58,065 nucleotides of DNA. Source: Mariniblastus sp. (lineage in GTDB: Bacteria; Planctomycetota; Planctomycetia; Pirellulales; Pirellulaceae). The stretch covers positions 1-58,065 of the forward strand of contig WTFU01000130.1 of the NCBI GenBank assembly GCA_011523945.1, given 5' to 3'. The notes under the pieces are model-generated. The model was not told the DNA's origin. It was given only the letters and a program-made list of their open reading frames with translations, and did no database searches. Positions within the stretch are counted from its first letter, which is position 1; each line of letters begins with the position of its first letter. The translations under genes and the position numbers were made by a program. This document shows positions 1 through 8,669 of the stretch, one piece after another.

Positions 1-85
1 AATTGTTGGATCGCGGGGAGTCGAATCGGCTCAACGTGCGATTCGCGCAATTTCAGATTCAGTCAAAGAGAACATTAATTCATAA
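1..85 (+). CDS. 3' end of an unidentified gene upstream of flgG (partial)
   Basis: An open frame enters from the left edge and stops at TAA 83-85, giving about 27 residues that look helical (ending KENINS). A second frame stays open to TGA 118-120, so the frame choice is uncertain. In many flagellar operons flgF precedes flgG, but this tail does not resemble the conserved FlgF C-terminus, so I do not assign it. Too short for a functional call. Confidence 0.25.
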   Translation, partial: IVGSRGVESAQRAIRAISDSVKENINS

Positions 86-122
86 CAACGAAAACAAACT
101 CATAGATAGTAAGGGTTGAGTT

Positions 123-908
123 ATGCTGAAAGCGTTTTTTACCAGTGCAACTGGCATGCGAGCTCAGGAATTATTGATCGATAATACGGCTAACAATCTT
201 GCCAACGTTAATACCACTGGTTTTAAGAAGAGTCATTTAGAGTTTTCTGACTTGCTCTACGATGTTTCTAAGGCACCGGGCGCACCGATTGGTGACGGCC
301 AACTGGCGCCAATCGGTTTGCAGATCGGTAATGGTGTTCGGGCTGCAGGAACAACCAATGTATTTACGCAGGGGGCCCCGATTGAAGACGGCATCGATAC
401 CCATATGGCAATAGAGGGTGATGGTTTCTTTAAGGTACAAAATGTAAGTGGAAACTTAATTGGCTATACGCGTGATGGCTCATTCACACGTAATGTGGAT
501 GGTTTATTGGTCAATTCCGCGGGATTACTACTCGAACCGGCGATTACGATTCCAGCCACGGCAGAGGAAGTAACGATTTCCCAAAGCGGTGTGGTTAGCG
601 TCATGGAAAATGGCCAGCCATCTGAAGTCGGTCAGATTGAACTTTATCGTTTTGCGAATCCGACTGGTTTACGTCAGAACGGTGGAAACCTGTTTCTCGC
701 AACCGAAGCATCTGGTCCAGAAATCGCCGGAAATCCAGGGGATATTGGCTACGGTTTTATTCGACAAGCAAGTCTGGAGGGTTCGAACGTTGAGGTTGTC
801 TCAGAAATGGTTTCACTAATTACCGCTCAGCGAGCCTATGAGATTAACTCCCGCGCAATCAAGGCGGGAGATGAAATGCTCTCCACGACCAGTCAGATCG
901 TTCGATAG
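123..908 (+). CDS. flgG: Flagellar distal rod protein FlgG
   Basis: Forms the distal rod of the flagellar basal body, a hollow axle in the periplasm. The 261-residue product has the usual family length. The N-terminal rod/hook motif NTANNLANVNTTGFKK (about residues 21-36) and the C-terminal SEMVSLITAQRAYEINSRAI segment are the paired helices that pack the axial core. It heads a tight + strand series flgG-flgA-flgH-flgI and is only 9 bases from flgA, so cotranscription is likely. Family and role are clear from sequence. Confidence 0.97.
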   Translation: MLKAFFTSATGMRAQELLIDNTANNLANVNTTGFKKSHLEFSDLLYDVSKAPGAPIGDGQLAPIGLQIGNGVRAAGTTNVFTQGAPIEDGIDTHMAIEGDGFFKVQNVSGNLIGYTRDGSFTRNVDGLLVNSAGLLLEPAITIPATAEEVTISQSGVVSVMENGQPSEVGQIELYRFANPTGLRQNGGNLFLATEASGPEIAGNPGDIGYGFIRQASLEGSNVEVVSEMVSLITAQRAYEINSRAIKAGDEMLSTTSQIVR

Positions 909-917
909 TTTAGGAAA

Positions 918-2003
918 ATGATGCGTAGTAAAAGATACATCCTGCCAATTTTTATGGGACTGATCACGCTCGGTGCGGCTGTTGTTGCACAAGAGGCGAG
1001 ACCGCCGGTTCGATTAAAAGTTGCCAGTAATGTGGTCGCGATTCCCGATTCAATTATTCATCTTCATCAGATTGCCGAGATCGAGTGTGAGCAAGCGGGA
1101 GTAGCCAGTCGGATTGGTGCAATCGATATTGATGAGTTTTCGAGTACCGAGACTGAGTTATCGATTTCGAATGGCCAACTGGGAATTCGTTTGCGTCTTG
1201 CGGGTTATCGACCCAGTGACTTTGAAATCGTTGGCCCATCGTCCGTCAAAGTGATCAAAGCGAGTCATGTCAGAACGGATGATACAAATGCAGTTGAATG
1301 GAGGAAGAGTCATCTCAATGCAGTCAAACCGGCAAGTGTTAAGGCGTTTGACCCCGAGAGTGAGCTTGCCGATATCTTACGACGCAACCTGTTAAAAGAA
1401 TATTCGATTGCCGGCACCGATTTGCATGTGGATGTGGAGCAGGTGACCAATTTTCCGACTGGTTTTACCGGATTGGATTCTCTGAAAATTCTACCCATTG
1501 GCCGAGCGGAGTTGCCGCTGGGTAATCAGCTCTTTACCGGAATGGTCGACACAAAGGCAAAGTCGGAAGTAGTATTTAGGATTCGGGCAAAAGTGTCGGT
1601 TTACCGAGATTTTGCAGTGGCAATGGAAGATATCCCGTCGGGCACGGAACTGACCGTGAAAAATCTTAAATCTGAACGCCGATTGGTTTCAACACGGACC
1701 ACGAGCGGTAGTTTTTTGACCTATTTAAATGCACTTGGAAAAACAACGACCAAGGATTTAGAGAAGTACTCATTGCTGAAGTCTTCTTGTGTGAGTCGTA
1801 TCAAAGCGAGTGAGAGGATTTTGATAAAGCGGAATTCTCTAATAGATGTAACGGTTCGAATGGGTAACTTGAGTGTCGGTTTTAAAAACATAAAAGCATT
1901 AACCGATGGAGCATTGGGGGAGAGGATCGAGTTCATTCACCCTCGAACGAAAGAAAGAACCACGGCCCGAGTTCTGGATGAATACACTGCATTGATGGAT
2001 TGA
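918..2003 (+). CDS. flgA: Flagellar P-ring assembly chaperone FlgA (SAF domain)
   Basis: FlgA is a periplasmic chaperone needed to assemble the P ring made of FlgI. The 361-residue protein starts with a signal peptide (hydrophobic segment about 7-24, ending VVAQEA). Its C-terminal third carries the SAF/ChapFlgA pattern: VYRDFAVAMEDIPSGTELT, then a segment like KYSLLKSSCVSRIKASERI and a final part resembling VTVRMGNLSVGFKNIKALTDGALGERI. It is longer than the proteobacterial protein (about 220 residues), with the extra length N-terminal. The position between flgG and flgH-flgI supports the call. An AGGA lies just before the tandem ATG codons at 918 and 921. Confidence 0.9.
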   Translation: MMRSKRYILPIFMGLITLGAAVVAQEARPPVRLKVASNVVAIPDSIIHLHQIAEIECEQAGVASRIGAIDIDEFSSTETELSISNGQLGIRLRLAGYRPSDFEIVGPSSVKVIKASHVRTDDTNAVEWRKSHLNAVKPASVKAFDPESELADILRRNLLKEYSIAGTDLHVDVEQVTNFPTGFTGLDSLKILPIGRAELPLGNQLFTGMVDTKAKSEVVFRIRAKVSVYRDFAVAMEDIPSGTELTVKNLKSERRLVSTRTTSGSFLTYLNALGKTTTKDLEKYSLLKSSCVSRIKASERILIKRNSLIDVTVRMGNLSVGFKNIKALTDGALGERIEFIHPRTKERTTARVLDEYTALMD

Positions 2004-2057
2004 GTGTTTGATTGTTGTATGACTTTTTCAGCTGCTATTAATTAAGTGAGACATCGG

Positions 2058-2720
2058 ATGTTCGAAAACTACGGTCGAACGATTTTTTATATTTTGACTC
2101 TGTTTATCCTTACCGTTTTGGGCGGTTCGTTGGACCCAGCAGTTGCTCAATCCCCTTCGTTTTTTGAGCGAGGAGTCAGAGGGGGACGCGCCAACTTGTT
2201 TGGTGATGTTAAGGCTAATCAGCCAGGCGATCTCCTGACTGTGATCATTGATGAAAGTTCCAGAATCGAAAATAAAGACAACCGCTTGATGCGAAAATTG
2301 AATACCGCAGTCAGCAATAACGCGGGAGACTACGGTTTGACGGGGGGACTGGGCACGGGTGTGGGTGGTTTGACTGCCAATACCAATTCTACGGCAAATC
2401 GAGATTTTCAAGGTAACACAAGATACAAGAGCGAGCGGGATTTCTCGGATCGGTTTACCGTTTCGGTGATCGACCGGCTTCCTAATGGAAATCTTCTCGT
2501 TCGCGGCAAACGAATGGTTTCAATGGAGGGAGATGGTCGGGAGTTGGTGCTGACCGGAATGGTGCGTGCTGTCGACATTAGCGCACTCAATCAGATCTCG
2601 TCAAAGGACGTTGCAGATTTAGAAATACGTTATGAAACGGATCCAAACGAAGGTGCCGAGAAGCACTTTTTTAATCAGGGCTGGCTAGGCCGGAAATTTA
2701 ATCGCTGGTGGCCGTATTAA
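2058..2720 (+). CDS. flgH: Flagellar L-ring protein FlgH
   Basis: FlgH builds the L ring, the outer-membrane bushing of the flagellum. The C-terminal two thirds show the family pattern: NQPGDLLTVIIDESSRIENK, the Gly-rich TGGLGTGVGGL region, then RLPNGNLLVRGKRMVSMEGD, LVLTGMVRAVDISALNQISS and a terminal GWLGRKFNRWWP. The signal peptide ends around DPAVAQ, and there is no cysteine in or after it, so the usual FlgH lipoprotein anchor appears to be missing. I prefer the ATG at 2058 to an in-frame GTG at 2046. Lies between flgA and flgI. Confidence 0.93.
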   Translation: MFENYGRTIFYILTLFILTVLGGSLDPAVAQSPSFFERGVRGGRANLFGDVKANQPGDLLTVIIDESSRIENKDNRLMRKLNTAVSNNAGDYGLTGGLGTGVGGLTANTNSTANRDFQGNTRYKSERDFSDRFTVSVIDRLPNGNLLVRGKRMVSMEGDGRELVLTGMVRAVDISALNQISSKDVADLEIRYETDPNEGAEKHFFNQGWLGRKFNRWWPY

Positions 2721-2766
2721 ACGGAGTGTAATTACCGATATGGCCACGTAGATGAGATGAATTGGA

Positions 2767-3987
2767 ATGGAATCTAAGATGCTCGGAATAATATTACAGA
2801 CAACTCGCACTGCAATCCTGTTTTTAGGTTGTTGTGCTTTCGCGTTGGTAGTTCCTGTATGCTACGGTCAGGAATCCGCGGATCCCTCAATGTCCTCGGC
2901 CCCTGCCGCCCTACCCCAGCCGGCTTCGGGGCAAACTGCTCAGAAATTTGCTCCCGCCAAGCGAGTGCGGCACCGGATTAAGGATATTACACGGCTCAGT
3001 TCCGATAGAACGAATACGCTCGAAGGTCGTGGCTTAGTTACTGGATTGGGAGCTGGCGGGAGTAAATCGGAAGATACAGCACAGGAGCTCAGGAACTATT
3101 ACAAGCGATGGGGTTTGAATATCGATGAGGTTGCTGAGGGGGGAGTGGCGTTGGTTGATATCTCCGTCGATGTGCCCGCCAATTATCGCCCGGGAGAAAA
3201 ATTAATCGGGACAGTCTCGGTGCTTGATGAGGCGACTTCGTTGTACGGAGGAACTTTAAAAAGTGCATTACTTTATCCCATAGGTAGTGATGAGGCCTAC
3301 GCGATCGCAAGTGGCCCGTTGTCTGTTGGGGGATTCACGGCCAGCGGCGATGCTGCGAGTATTACAAAGAATCATCCGACTAAAGCGAACGTCACTGTCC
3401 AGATTGAGCGAGCGTTGCAAAACGAGTCACCGTTCTCAGGCAAGACTTTCGATTTATTATTGTTAAACAAAGACCGAAGCACGGCCGTTGCGATCGAAGA
3501 AGCCATTAATTCAGTTTTTCCCGGGGTCTCGCGTGGGCTTGATGGTGGGGTGGTTCAGGTTTGCTTCCCGGCTGAATTTGAAAATAACAAACTGAAGTTT
3601 GTCAACCAAATCGAACAACTTAAAGTGGCCACCGACAGCCAGGCCATTGTCGTCGTCAATGAGTCGACTGGATCGATTGTGATTGGTGAAAACGTCAAAT
3701 TGTCGACATTTGCCTTTGGCTATGAAGATCTAGTCGTGACGGTGAATGAAACCCAGGACGTTAGTCAACCTGGCCCTTTCTCTGATGGAACGACGGAACG
3801 AACTAATTTTACCGATATTACGGCCACCGAATCCGGGGGTGATTACAAGCTGATGGAGGAGCAGCCAACCATTCGTGATTTGCAGAAATTGTTAAACCAG
3901 CTGGGCGTGCCCCCGCGAGATCTTATTCCGATCTTGGTTCAAGCAGAGAAGCTAGGTGCGCTGCAAGCGGAATTGATTATTGAATAA
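2767..3987 (+). CDS. flgI: Flagellar P-ring protein FlgI
   Basis: FlgI forms the peptidoglycan-level P ring around the rod. The 406-residue product is somewhat longer than usual because of a signal peptide (about residues 12-36) and an Ala/Pro/Ser-rich spacer before the conserved body. Family signatures include VRHRIKDITRLSSDRTNTLE, GRGLVTGLGAGGSKSED, and the C-terminal RDLQKLLNQLGVPPRDLIPI with ILVQAEKLGALQAELIIE. ATG 2767 is used; Met5 (2779) is a possible alternative. Follows flgH as in most flagellated Gram-negative bacteria. Confidence 0.96.
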   Translation: MESKMLGIILQTTRTAILFLGCCAFALVVPVCYGQESADPSMSSAPAALPQPASGQTAQKFAPAKRVRHRIKDITRLSSDRTNTLEGRGLVTGLGAGGSKSEDTAQELRNYYKRWGLNIDEVAEGGVALVDISVDVPANYRPGEKLIGTVSVLDEATSLYGGTLKSALLYPIGSDEAYAIASGPLSVGGFTASGDAASITKNHPTKANVTVQIERALQNESPFSGKTFDLLLLNKDRSTAVAIEEAINSVFPGVSRGLDGGVVQVCFPAEFENNKLKFVNQIEQLKVATDSQAIVVVNESTGSIVIGENVKLSTFAFGYEDLVVTVNETQDVSQPGPFSDGTTERTNFTDITATESGGDYKLMEEQPTIRDLQKLLNQLGVPPRDLIPILVQAEKLGALQAELIIE

Positions 3988-4056
3988 TCGTAAAAGTGGT
4001 AGAGAGAGTCGCTTCGACGTAGAAATTAAAATTGAGCCTTGGAAAAGAGATTTGAA

Positions 4057-4482
4057 ATGATGGACGGCATCGGGAACGTGAGTAGTACGCAAGATCTAAT
4101 GGCGGATAAGCTAAAGCCATATGCGGATACTCTTAAGATGGCCAAAACGCGTCTCGAACAGGAAGCTAAAAATGCTGCCATCGAAGAAGCAGCGAGCGAA
4201 TTCGAATCCGTTTTTCTCTCGCTGATGCTAAAGGAAATGCGGAATACTCTCGACAGCGAGGAAGGCGGTTTGTTTGGCGGAGACGGGAGTGATACTTATG
4301 GAGGTATGTTCGATATGTTTATGGGGCAGCATCTTTCCGAGGCGAGCCCTTTAGGAATTGGCGACGCAATCAAGACACATCTTGTCGAATTGTCGAATCT
4401 TCCAGAATTGTCGAACGCTGTTGATTTTGCAAAGACTGCTGCTGAGGCCTACCAACATAATCAGGATGTTGTTGGTGAGTGA
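4057..4482 (+). CDS. flgJ: Rod-binding protein, FlgJ N-terminal domain type
   Basis: Matches the rod-binding (FlgJ N-terminal) domain: EEAASEFESVFLSLMLKEMRNT followed by GLFGGDGSDTYGGMFDMFMGQHLSE. This domain caps the growing rod. There is no C-terminal muramidase domain (about 140 residues in total), so peptidoglycan cutting must be done by another enzyme; single-domain FlgJ proteins are common outside gamma-proteobacteria. GAAAAGAGA lies about 8 bases before ATG 4057, favouring it over an upstream TTG at 4039. Fits between flgI and flgK. Confidence 0.9.
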   Translation: MMDGIGNVSSTQDLMADKLKPYADTLKMAKTRLEQEAKNAAIEEAASEFESVFLSLMLKEMRNTLDSEEGGLFGGDGSDTYGGMFDMFMGQHLSEASPLGIGDAIKTHLVELSNLPELSNAVDFAKTAAEAYQHNQDVVGE

Positions 4483-4583
4483 ACTGAGCCAATTCGAATA
4501 GACTCTGCAATCCCAATAGGGTGAGGATGTTCAAAACGGGTAGACATTTAGATAGTCGCGTACGTTACCGTGAAGAGGAACTG

Positions 4584-5186
4584 ATGGAAAACCAAGAGAA
4601 ACAACTGATTGAAAAAACGCGGCAAATTATGCAGCATCTTCAACAGGAATCCGTTTTGCTTGACGCTGTAATTGAATCAAGCTTAGAGGTCCAGTCCATT
4701 CTGAAAGAGCAGCGAAAGCGGCAGACGAGCGAATTGGTTTCAAACAAAGGCGAGGTTGAAAACAAAGACAATTTGGATCTGACACGAGCTCATTACAGCA
4801 AAAACGAGGAAATCCGCGCTCGGTTGAACCGTTTGAATTCGGAGATTACCCAGAAATTCCATCCGGTGGTCGAAGCACGCAAACGCTTGCCGCTCCTTTT
4901 GAGCGAATTGGAAATGCAGGTGGATGCCCCGGTTTCAGTGACTCAACTGTCCCAAAAAATGGCTGAGCCAATCAAGAGCGAGTTGATGACGTTGCGCGAT
5001 GAAGTGAAGACCAAATACGACGAGTTCTCAGCAATCGCAATGGGTAATCAAACAGTTCTTGTATATACGTTGAGTTACTTTGATCAATTGTTGGCTGGCG
5101 ATCGGACAGGTCTAAATTCGTACGATGCCTCAGGGCAAACCCAAAAGGGATCTTCAGATTCCGGTTTCCTCAAAACAAGTTGTTAG
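4584..5186 (+). CDS. flgN: FlgN-like flagellar export chaperone
   Basis: A highly charged, helical protein with no signal peptide, immediately before flgK and flgL, where FlgN, the cytoplasmic chaperone of those two hook-junction proteins, is usually encoded. The heptad-like run from ENQEKQLIEKTRQIMQHLQQ through SLEVQSILKEQRKRQ matches the FlgN-type coiled-coil layout, though conservation is low. AGAGGAA sits 5 bases before ATG 4584; an in-frame GTG (4521) or ATG (4527) would add about 20 residues but has poorer spacing. Assignment rests on context plus helical character. Confidence 0.7.
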   Translation: MENQEKQLIEKTRQIMQHLQQESVLLDAVIESSLEVQSILKEQRKRQTSELVSNKGEVENKDNLDLTRAHYSKNEEIRARLNRLNSEITQKFHPVVEARKRLPLLLSELEMQVDAPVSVTQLSQKMAEPIKSELMTLRDEVKTKYDEFSAIAMGNQTVLVYTLSYFDQLLAGDRTGLNSYDASGQTQKGSSDSGFLKTSC

Positions 5187-5195
5187 AGTGGAAAA

Positions 5196-7154
5196 ATGAA
5201 TCTTAACATTGGACTATCAGCGATTCAGGCCAGTCAGTTTGCGATCAATACGATTTCGCAAAACCTGGCCAATGCGAGTACCGAAGGGTATCACCGCCAA
5301 GACGTTTTACTCGACACCCGGCGTTCGACAGTCGTTGACGGAAAGGTTGCCGGGGCAGGCGTCAACGTCGGCGAATTGCGCCGTATCCGAAATAATATCA
5401 CGGAAACGGCGTATACGAATTCTACTTCTGACCTGAGCCGAATCGATCAAAGTTTGATGTTGGAGTCGCGAATAGAATCAGTTCTCACCGTAGGTGACGG
5501 TTCGATTCAGGATGCGTTAAATGGGCTCTTTGATGAAATGTCTCGACTCTCCGCTAATCCCGGAGAGGTCTCGCTTCGGAATTCAGTTTTAAACCAGGCA
5601 GGAAATTTAGCCCATCGTATTCGAGAGACTTCAAATCAGTTCGTCGATATTAAAGACGGCGTAAAGCAGCAACTTCAACTGGAAGTCGACACGCTCAATC
5701 TTGAAATTGAGGAACTGGTAGAACTGCAAAACCAAATCAATGCAACCTTGGATGACAGAATTCCGAATGACTTGCTTGATAAACGTGACCGACTTGTGAA
5801 TCGGATTGCTGAGCGGGTCGATGTGCAGCGGTTTGAGTTTGTCCAAAATAATATGGGACTTGGACTTGCGGGTAGTTCGGTCAATATCGGTATGACTCCG
5901 GTTCGGTTTGAAACGGTGACCGATGCAGCAGGTAATATTCAGGTTCAGCTTGAGGGAGGTGACCGGCCTGTAGAGTTCGCCGGTGGGCGAATTGCGGCGC
6001 TTTTGGATGTGCACAACAATGTGATTGAGCGTTTTTCGGGTCAGATTGATACCTTTGCCGCAGAATTGATATCCCAGATGGATCAACTGCATGCGGTGGG
6101 CGTTGGAATCGACGGGTCGTTCAAGACACTTCATGGAACGCGGGCGGTAAGCGATGTTGATTTGCCGTTAGAGGAGTCGGCTGTCTTTCCCGTCGAGTCC
6201 GGCGAACTGTTTGTCACAATTACTTCTCCGTCGGGGGAGCGACAAACGACGGGAATAACGATTGATCCAGCCACTGATTCGCTGCGCGATGTCGCGACGA
6301 AAATCACGACGATTAGCAACGTTCAAGCAGTCGTTGATAGTAACACGGGGAAAATGTCGGTGATCGCACAACCCGGTTATCAATTCGATTTTACCGGTCG
6401 ATTAGAGACCACACCTGATTTGGCGGCGGTGACAGGAACATCGATTCCGGGCGTGGGTGGGAATTATACCGGCGAAGAAAACCAAACGTATACCATTACT
6501 GCGCTTGGAACCGGTGAGATTGGCAAAACGGTTGGTTTGAAAGTACAGGTTGCTGATGCCAGCGGCACGGTAATCGATGAGATTGATGTAGGAGATGGCT
6601 ATGCCGCTGGAGATCCGTTGGAGCTTGGTCAGGGAGTGTCATTAGATTTTGGCGTTGGTGATTTGAATGCCGGTGATAATTTTGAAGTTGTTATGGTCGC
6701 CGACCCGGACACCAGCGGAATACTTTCAGCCGTCGGTTTGAATACTTTCTTTTCCGGGCACGATGCTCGCAGCATCGATTTGGACTCCCGAATCAAAGGC
6801 AACCCGGATTTAATCGCTACGTCTCAGTCGGGAGATTTGGCCGACACCGACAACCTTAAAGGCCTGATCGAAATGCGAAATCAATTCGTAGCGGACGGCG
6901 GGACTACGTTTGAGAATTTTCTTGGTGAGCTTAACTCTGAAATTGGCTTCCGCGTACAGGCCTCCACGAGTGTGCAGAGCAGTCTTTCTGATTTGAAATT
7001 TCAATATGCATCCGAGCGAGATTCTGTTTCGGGAGTCGACGTTAATGAGGAGCTCATTAATTTGACCCAATATCAAAAAACTTACGAAGCCGCAGTTCAA
7101 GTTGTGCGATCGATGGAATCTATGCTCGACGAACTGTTTCAGATGATCAGGTAA
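5196..7154 (+). CDS. flgK: Flagellar hook-filament junction protein FlgK (HAP1)
   Basis: First hook-associated protein, the adaptor between hook and filament. The N-terminus carries AINTISQNLANASTEGYHRQ and the C-terminus ends NLTQYQKTYEAAVQVVRSME followed by MLDELFQMI, the paired axial helices of the family. The 652-residue length is typical, with a variable central part (about 230-520) of beta-rich surface domain. Only 4 bases from flgL, so translationally linked. Clear assignment. Confidence 0.96.
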   Translation: MNLNIGLSAIQASQFAINTISQNLANASTEGYHRQDVLLDTRRSTVVDGKVAGAGVNVGELRRIRNNITETAYTNSTSDLSRIDQSLMLESRIESVLTVGDGSIQDALNGLFDEMSRLSANPGEVSLRNSVLNQAGNLAHRIRETSNQFVDIKDGVKQQLQLEVDTLNLEIEELVELQNQINATLDDRIPNDLLDKRDRLVNRIAERVDVQRFEFVQNNMGLGLAGSSVNIGMTPVRFETVTDAAGNIQVQLEGGDRPVEFAGGRIAALLDVHNNVIERFSGQIDTFAAELISQMDQLHAVGVGIDGSFKTLHGTRAVSDVDLPLEESAVFPVESGELFVTITSPSGERQTTGITIDPATDSLRDVATKITTISNVQAVVDSNTGKMSVIAQPGYQFDFTGRLETTPDLAAVTGTSIPGVGGNYTGEENQTYTITALGTGEIGKTVGLKVQVADASGTVIDEIDVGDGYAAGDPLELGQGVSLDFGVGDLNAGDNFEVVMVADPDTSGILSAVGLNTFFSGHDARSIDLDSRIKGNPDLIATSQSGDLADTDNLKGLIEMRNQFVADGGTTFENFLGELNSEIGFRVQASTSVQSSLSDLKFQYASERDSVSGVDVNEELINLTQYQKTYEAAVQVVRSMESMLDELFQMIR

Positions 7155-7158
7155 AATA

Positions 7159-8616
7159 ATGCTTTATCGAACGACATCCCAAACGAATACGAATCAGGCA
7201 ATTCGATTTGTCTCGAATTTTAATTCGAACATTACCAAGTATCAGCGTCAGATTTCATCAGGCGTGCGTCTCGAAAGGGCGTCTGAGGATCCCGTAGCAT
7301 TTCGGCAGGTTACAACATTGTCGACGCAACTTCAGCATCTTCAGTCAGATGCTTTGGCGGTGAATGATACTGAGGCAAAGCTCAACATGAGCGTCCTCAA
7401 TATGCAGCAATCTCACGATATTCTGGTTCAAGCAAAATCACTTGCGCAGCAGGGCGTTCAGGCAAATACGCCTAGTGCCCGAAATGCGATCGCGATTGAA
7501 GTGGAGAGCTTACTTGAAAACATGAAGGATATTGCGAGTTCACAACTGGGTGGTTCGTATCTTTATTCGGGAGTCAGAGCTGATCATCCGCCATATGATT
7601 TTGGAGAGCCTCAGGTGGAAGGTGGGCCTTTGGTTGCCGATTATCAAGGTGCCTCTGAAAGTAGTTACGCTTACATTGGAACCAGGGTGGCCATCGAAAC
7701 GTTTTATGCCGGAGACGAAGTTTTCGAGAGCGGCGATCGGGGGGAGATGCTGGTGTACGGAGAGACGGGGGCCAAAAACGGCGCCGGTACTGACAGCATG
7801 GTTGGAAGAGCTAATTTATTGGTGTCGCATACATTGACCACCTTCGACGGAACCTCGGGTGTTTCACCGGGAGCCAGTTCTGCGGGTGGAGATACCGTAC
7901 TTGGCCCGGCAGGAGATAATCAAATTACCGTTGTCGATCTCAGTGGAGTAGGAACGTCCGGAACTGTTCAGTTAAATGGTGGTGAACCCATCCCGTGGTC
8001 CAGCACGGACGTCGATCTCCAGGTGGTAGATGCCAGCGGCCGGCATGTTTATCTCGATATGAGCTCTGTTATTCCAGGGTTTAGCGGAACGGATGGACTA
8101 ACGGGTGATGGAACGATAAGTGTGGACGGAGGTCTAACCAGTCTTGCCGTTGATTTTTCTGCGAGCCAGACGATTGTCGATTCCACAAGTGGCGGGCAAG
8201 CGCATATTGATACCCAACAAATCACACGTCCAGGGACGGACTACTTGGAGTTTCCCGGGACGGCAAACGCGTTTCAAGTGCTTCATGAGTTAGCTCAAGA
8301 TTTACGAAACAATCGTGACTTGAGTAACGCGGATTACGCCGCCGCATTGGACCGTCGGATTGGCGATTTAAGTGAGATGGCGGATCACATTCTTATCACC
8401 ATGGGACGTCAATCCGCATCGCTCCAATCATTGGAAGAGCTGGAATATCGGATCGGGGATCTCGAACTCGAGGTAGAAACACAGCTGAGTAATGTGCAGT
8501 CGACTGACATTCCGGAAACAGTTTTGCGACTGCAAAATGAGCAGTCGTTACTTGAGTTTACCTATTCCGTGACGGCTCAGATTACTTCGACCAGCCTGTT
8601 GAATTTTCTTCGGTAA
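7159..8616 (+). CDS. flgL: Flagellar hook-filament junction protein FlgL (HAP3)
   Basis: Second hook-filament adaptor, flagellin-like. The N-terminal helix region (NITKYQRQISSGVRLERASE, then DPVAFRQVTTLSTQLQHLQ) and the C-terminal ETVLRLQNEQSLLEFTYSVT region are typical. At 485 residues it is longer than the 300-400 usual in proteobacteria because of an inserted Gly/Ser/Thr/Asp-rich middle domain (about 200-360). Last gene of the flgG-flgL unit; a strong hairpin follows before the convergent HDOD gene. Confidence 0.94.
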   Translation: MLYRTTSQTNTNQAIRFVSNFNSNITKYQRQISSGVRLERASEDPVAFRQVTTLSTQLQHLQSDALAVNDTEAKLNMSVLNMQQSHDILVQAKSLAQQGVQANTPSARNAIAIEVESLLENMKDIASSQLGGSYLYSGVRADHPPYDFGEPQVEGGPLVADYQGASESSYAYIGTRVAIETFYAGDEVFESGDRGEMLVYGETGAKNGAGTDSMVGRANLLVSHTLTTFDGTSGVSPGASSAGGDTVLGPAGDNQITVVDLSGVGTSGTVQLNGGEPIPWSSTDVDLQVVDASGRHVYLDMSSVIPGFSGTDGLTGDGTISVDGGLTSLAVDFSASQTIVDSTSGGQAHIDTQQITRPGTDYLEFPGTANAFQVLHELAQDLRNNRDLSNADYAAALDRRIGDLSEMADHILITMGRQSASLQSLEELEYRIGDLELEVETQLSNVQSTDIPETVLRLQNEQSLLEFTYSVTAQITSTSLLNFLR

Positions 8617-8632
8617 GAGGCTGGACGAAACA

Positions 8633-8662
8633 GGCGTTCATCTGGCGGCCAGTTGAAACGCC
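8633..8662. terminator. Hairpin between convergent flgL and the HDOD gene
   Basis: GGCGTTCATCTGG pairs with CCAGTTGAAACGCC around a CGG loop, with one bulge and one mismatch. It lies in the 53-base gap between the converging ends of flgL (+) and the HDOD gene (-), so it could stop transcription in both directions. There is no clear T tract. Confidence 0.55.
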
Positions 8663-8669
8663 AAGCGGC

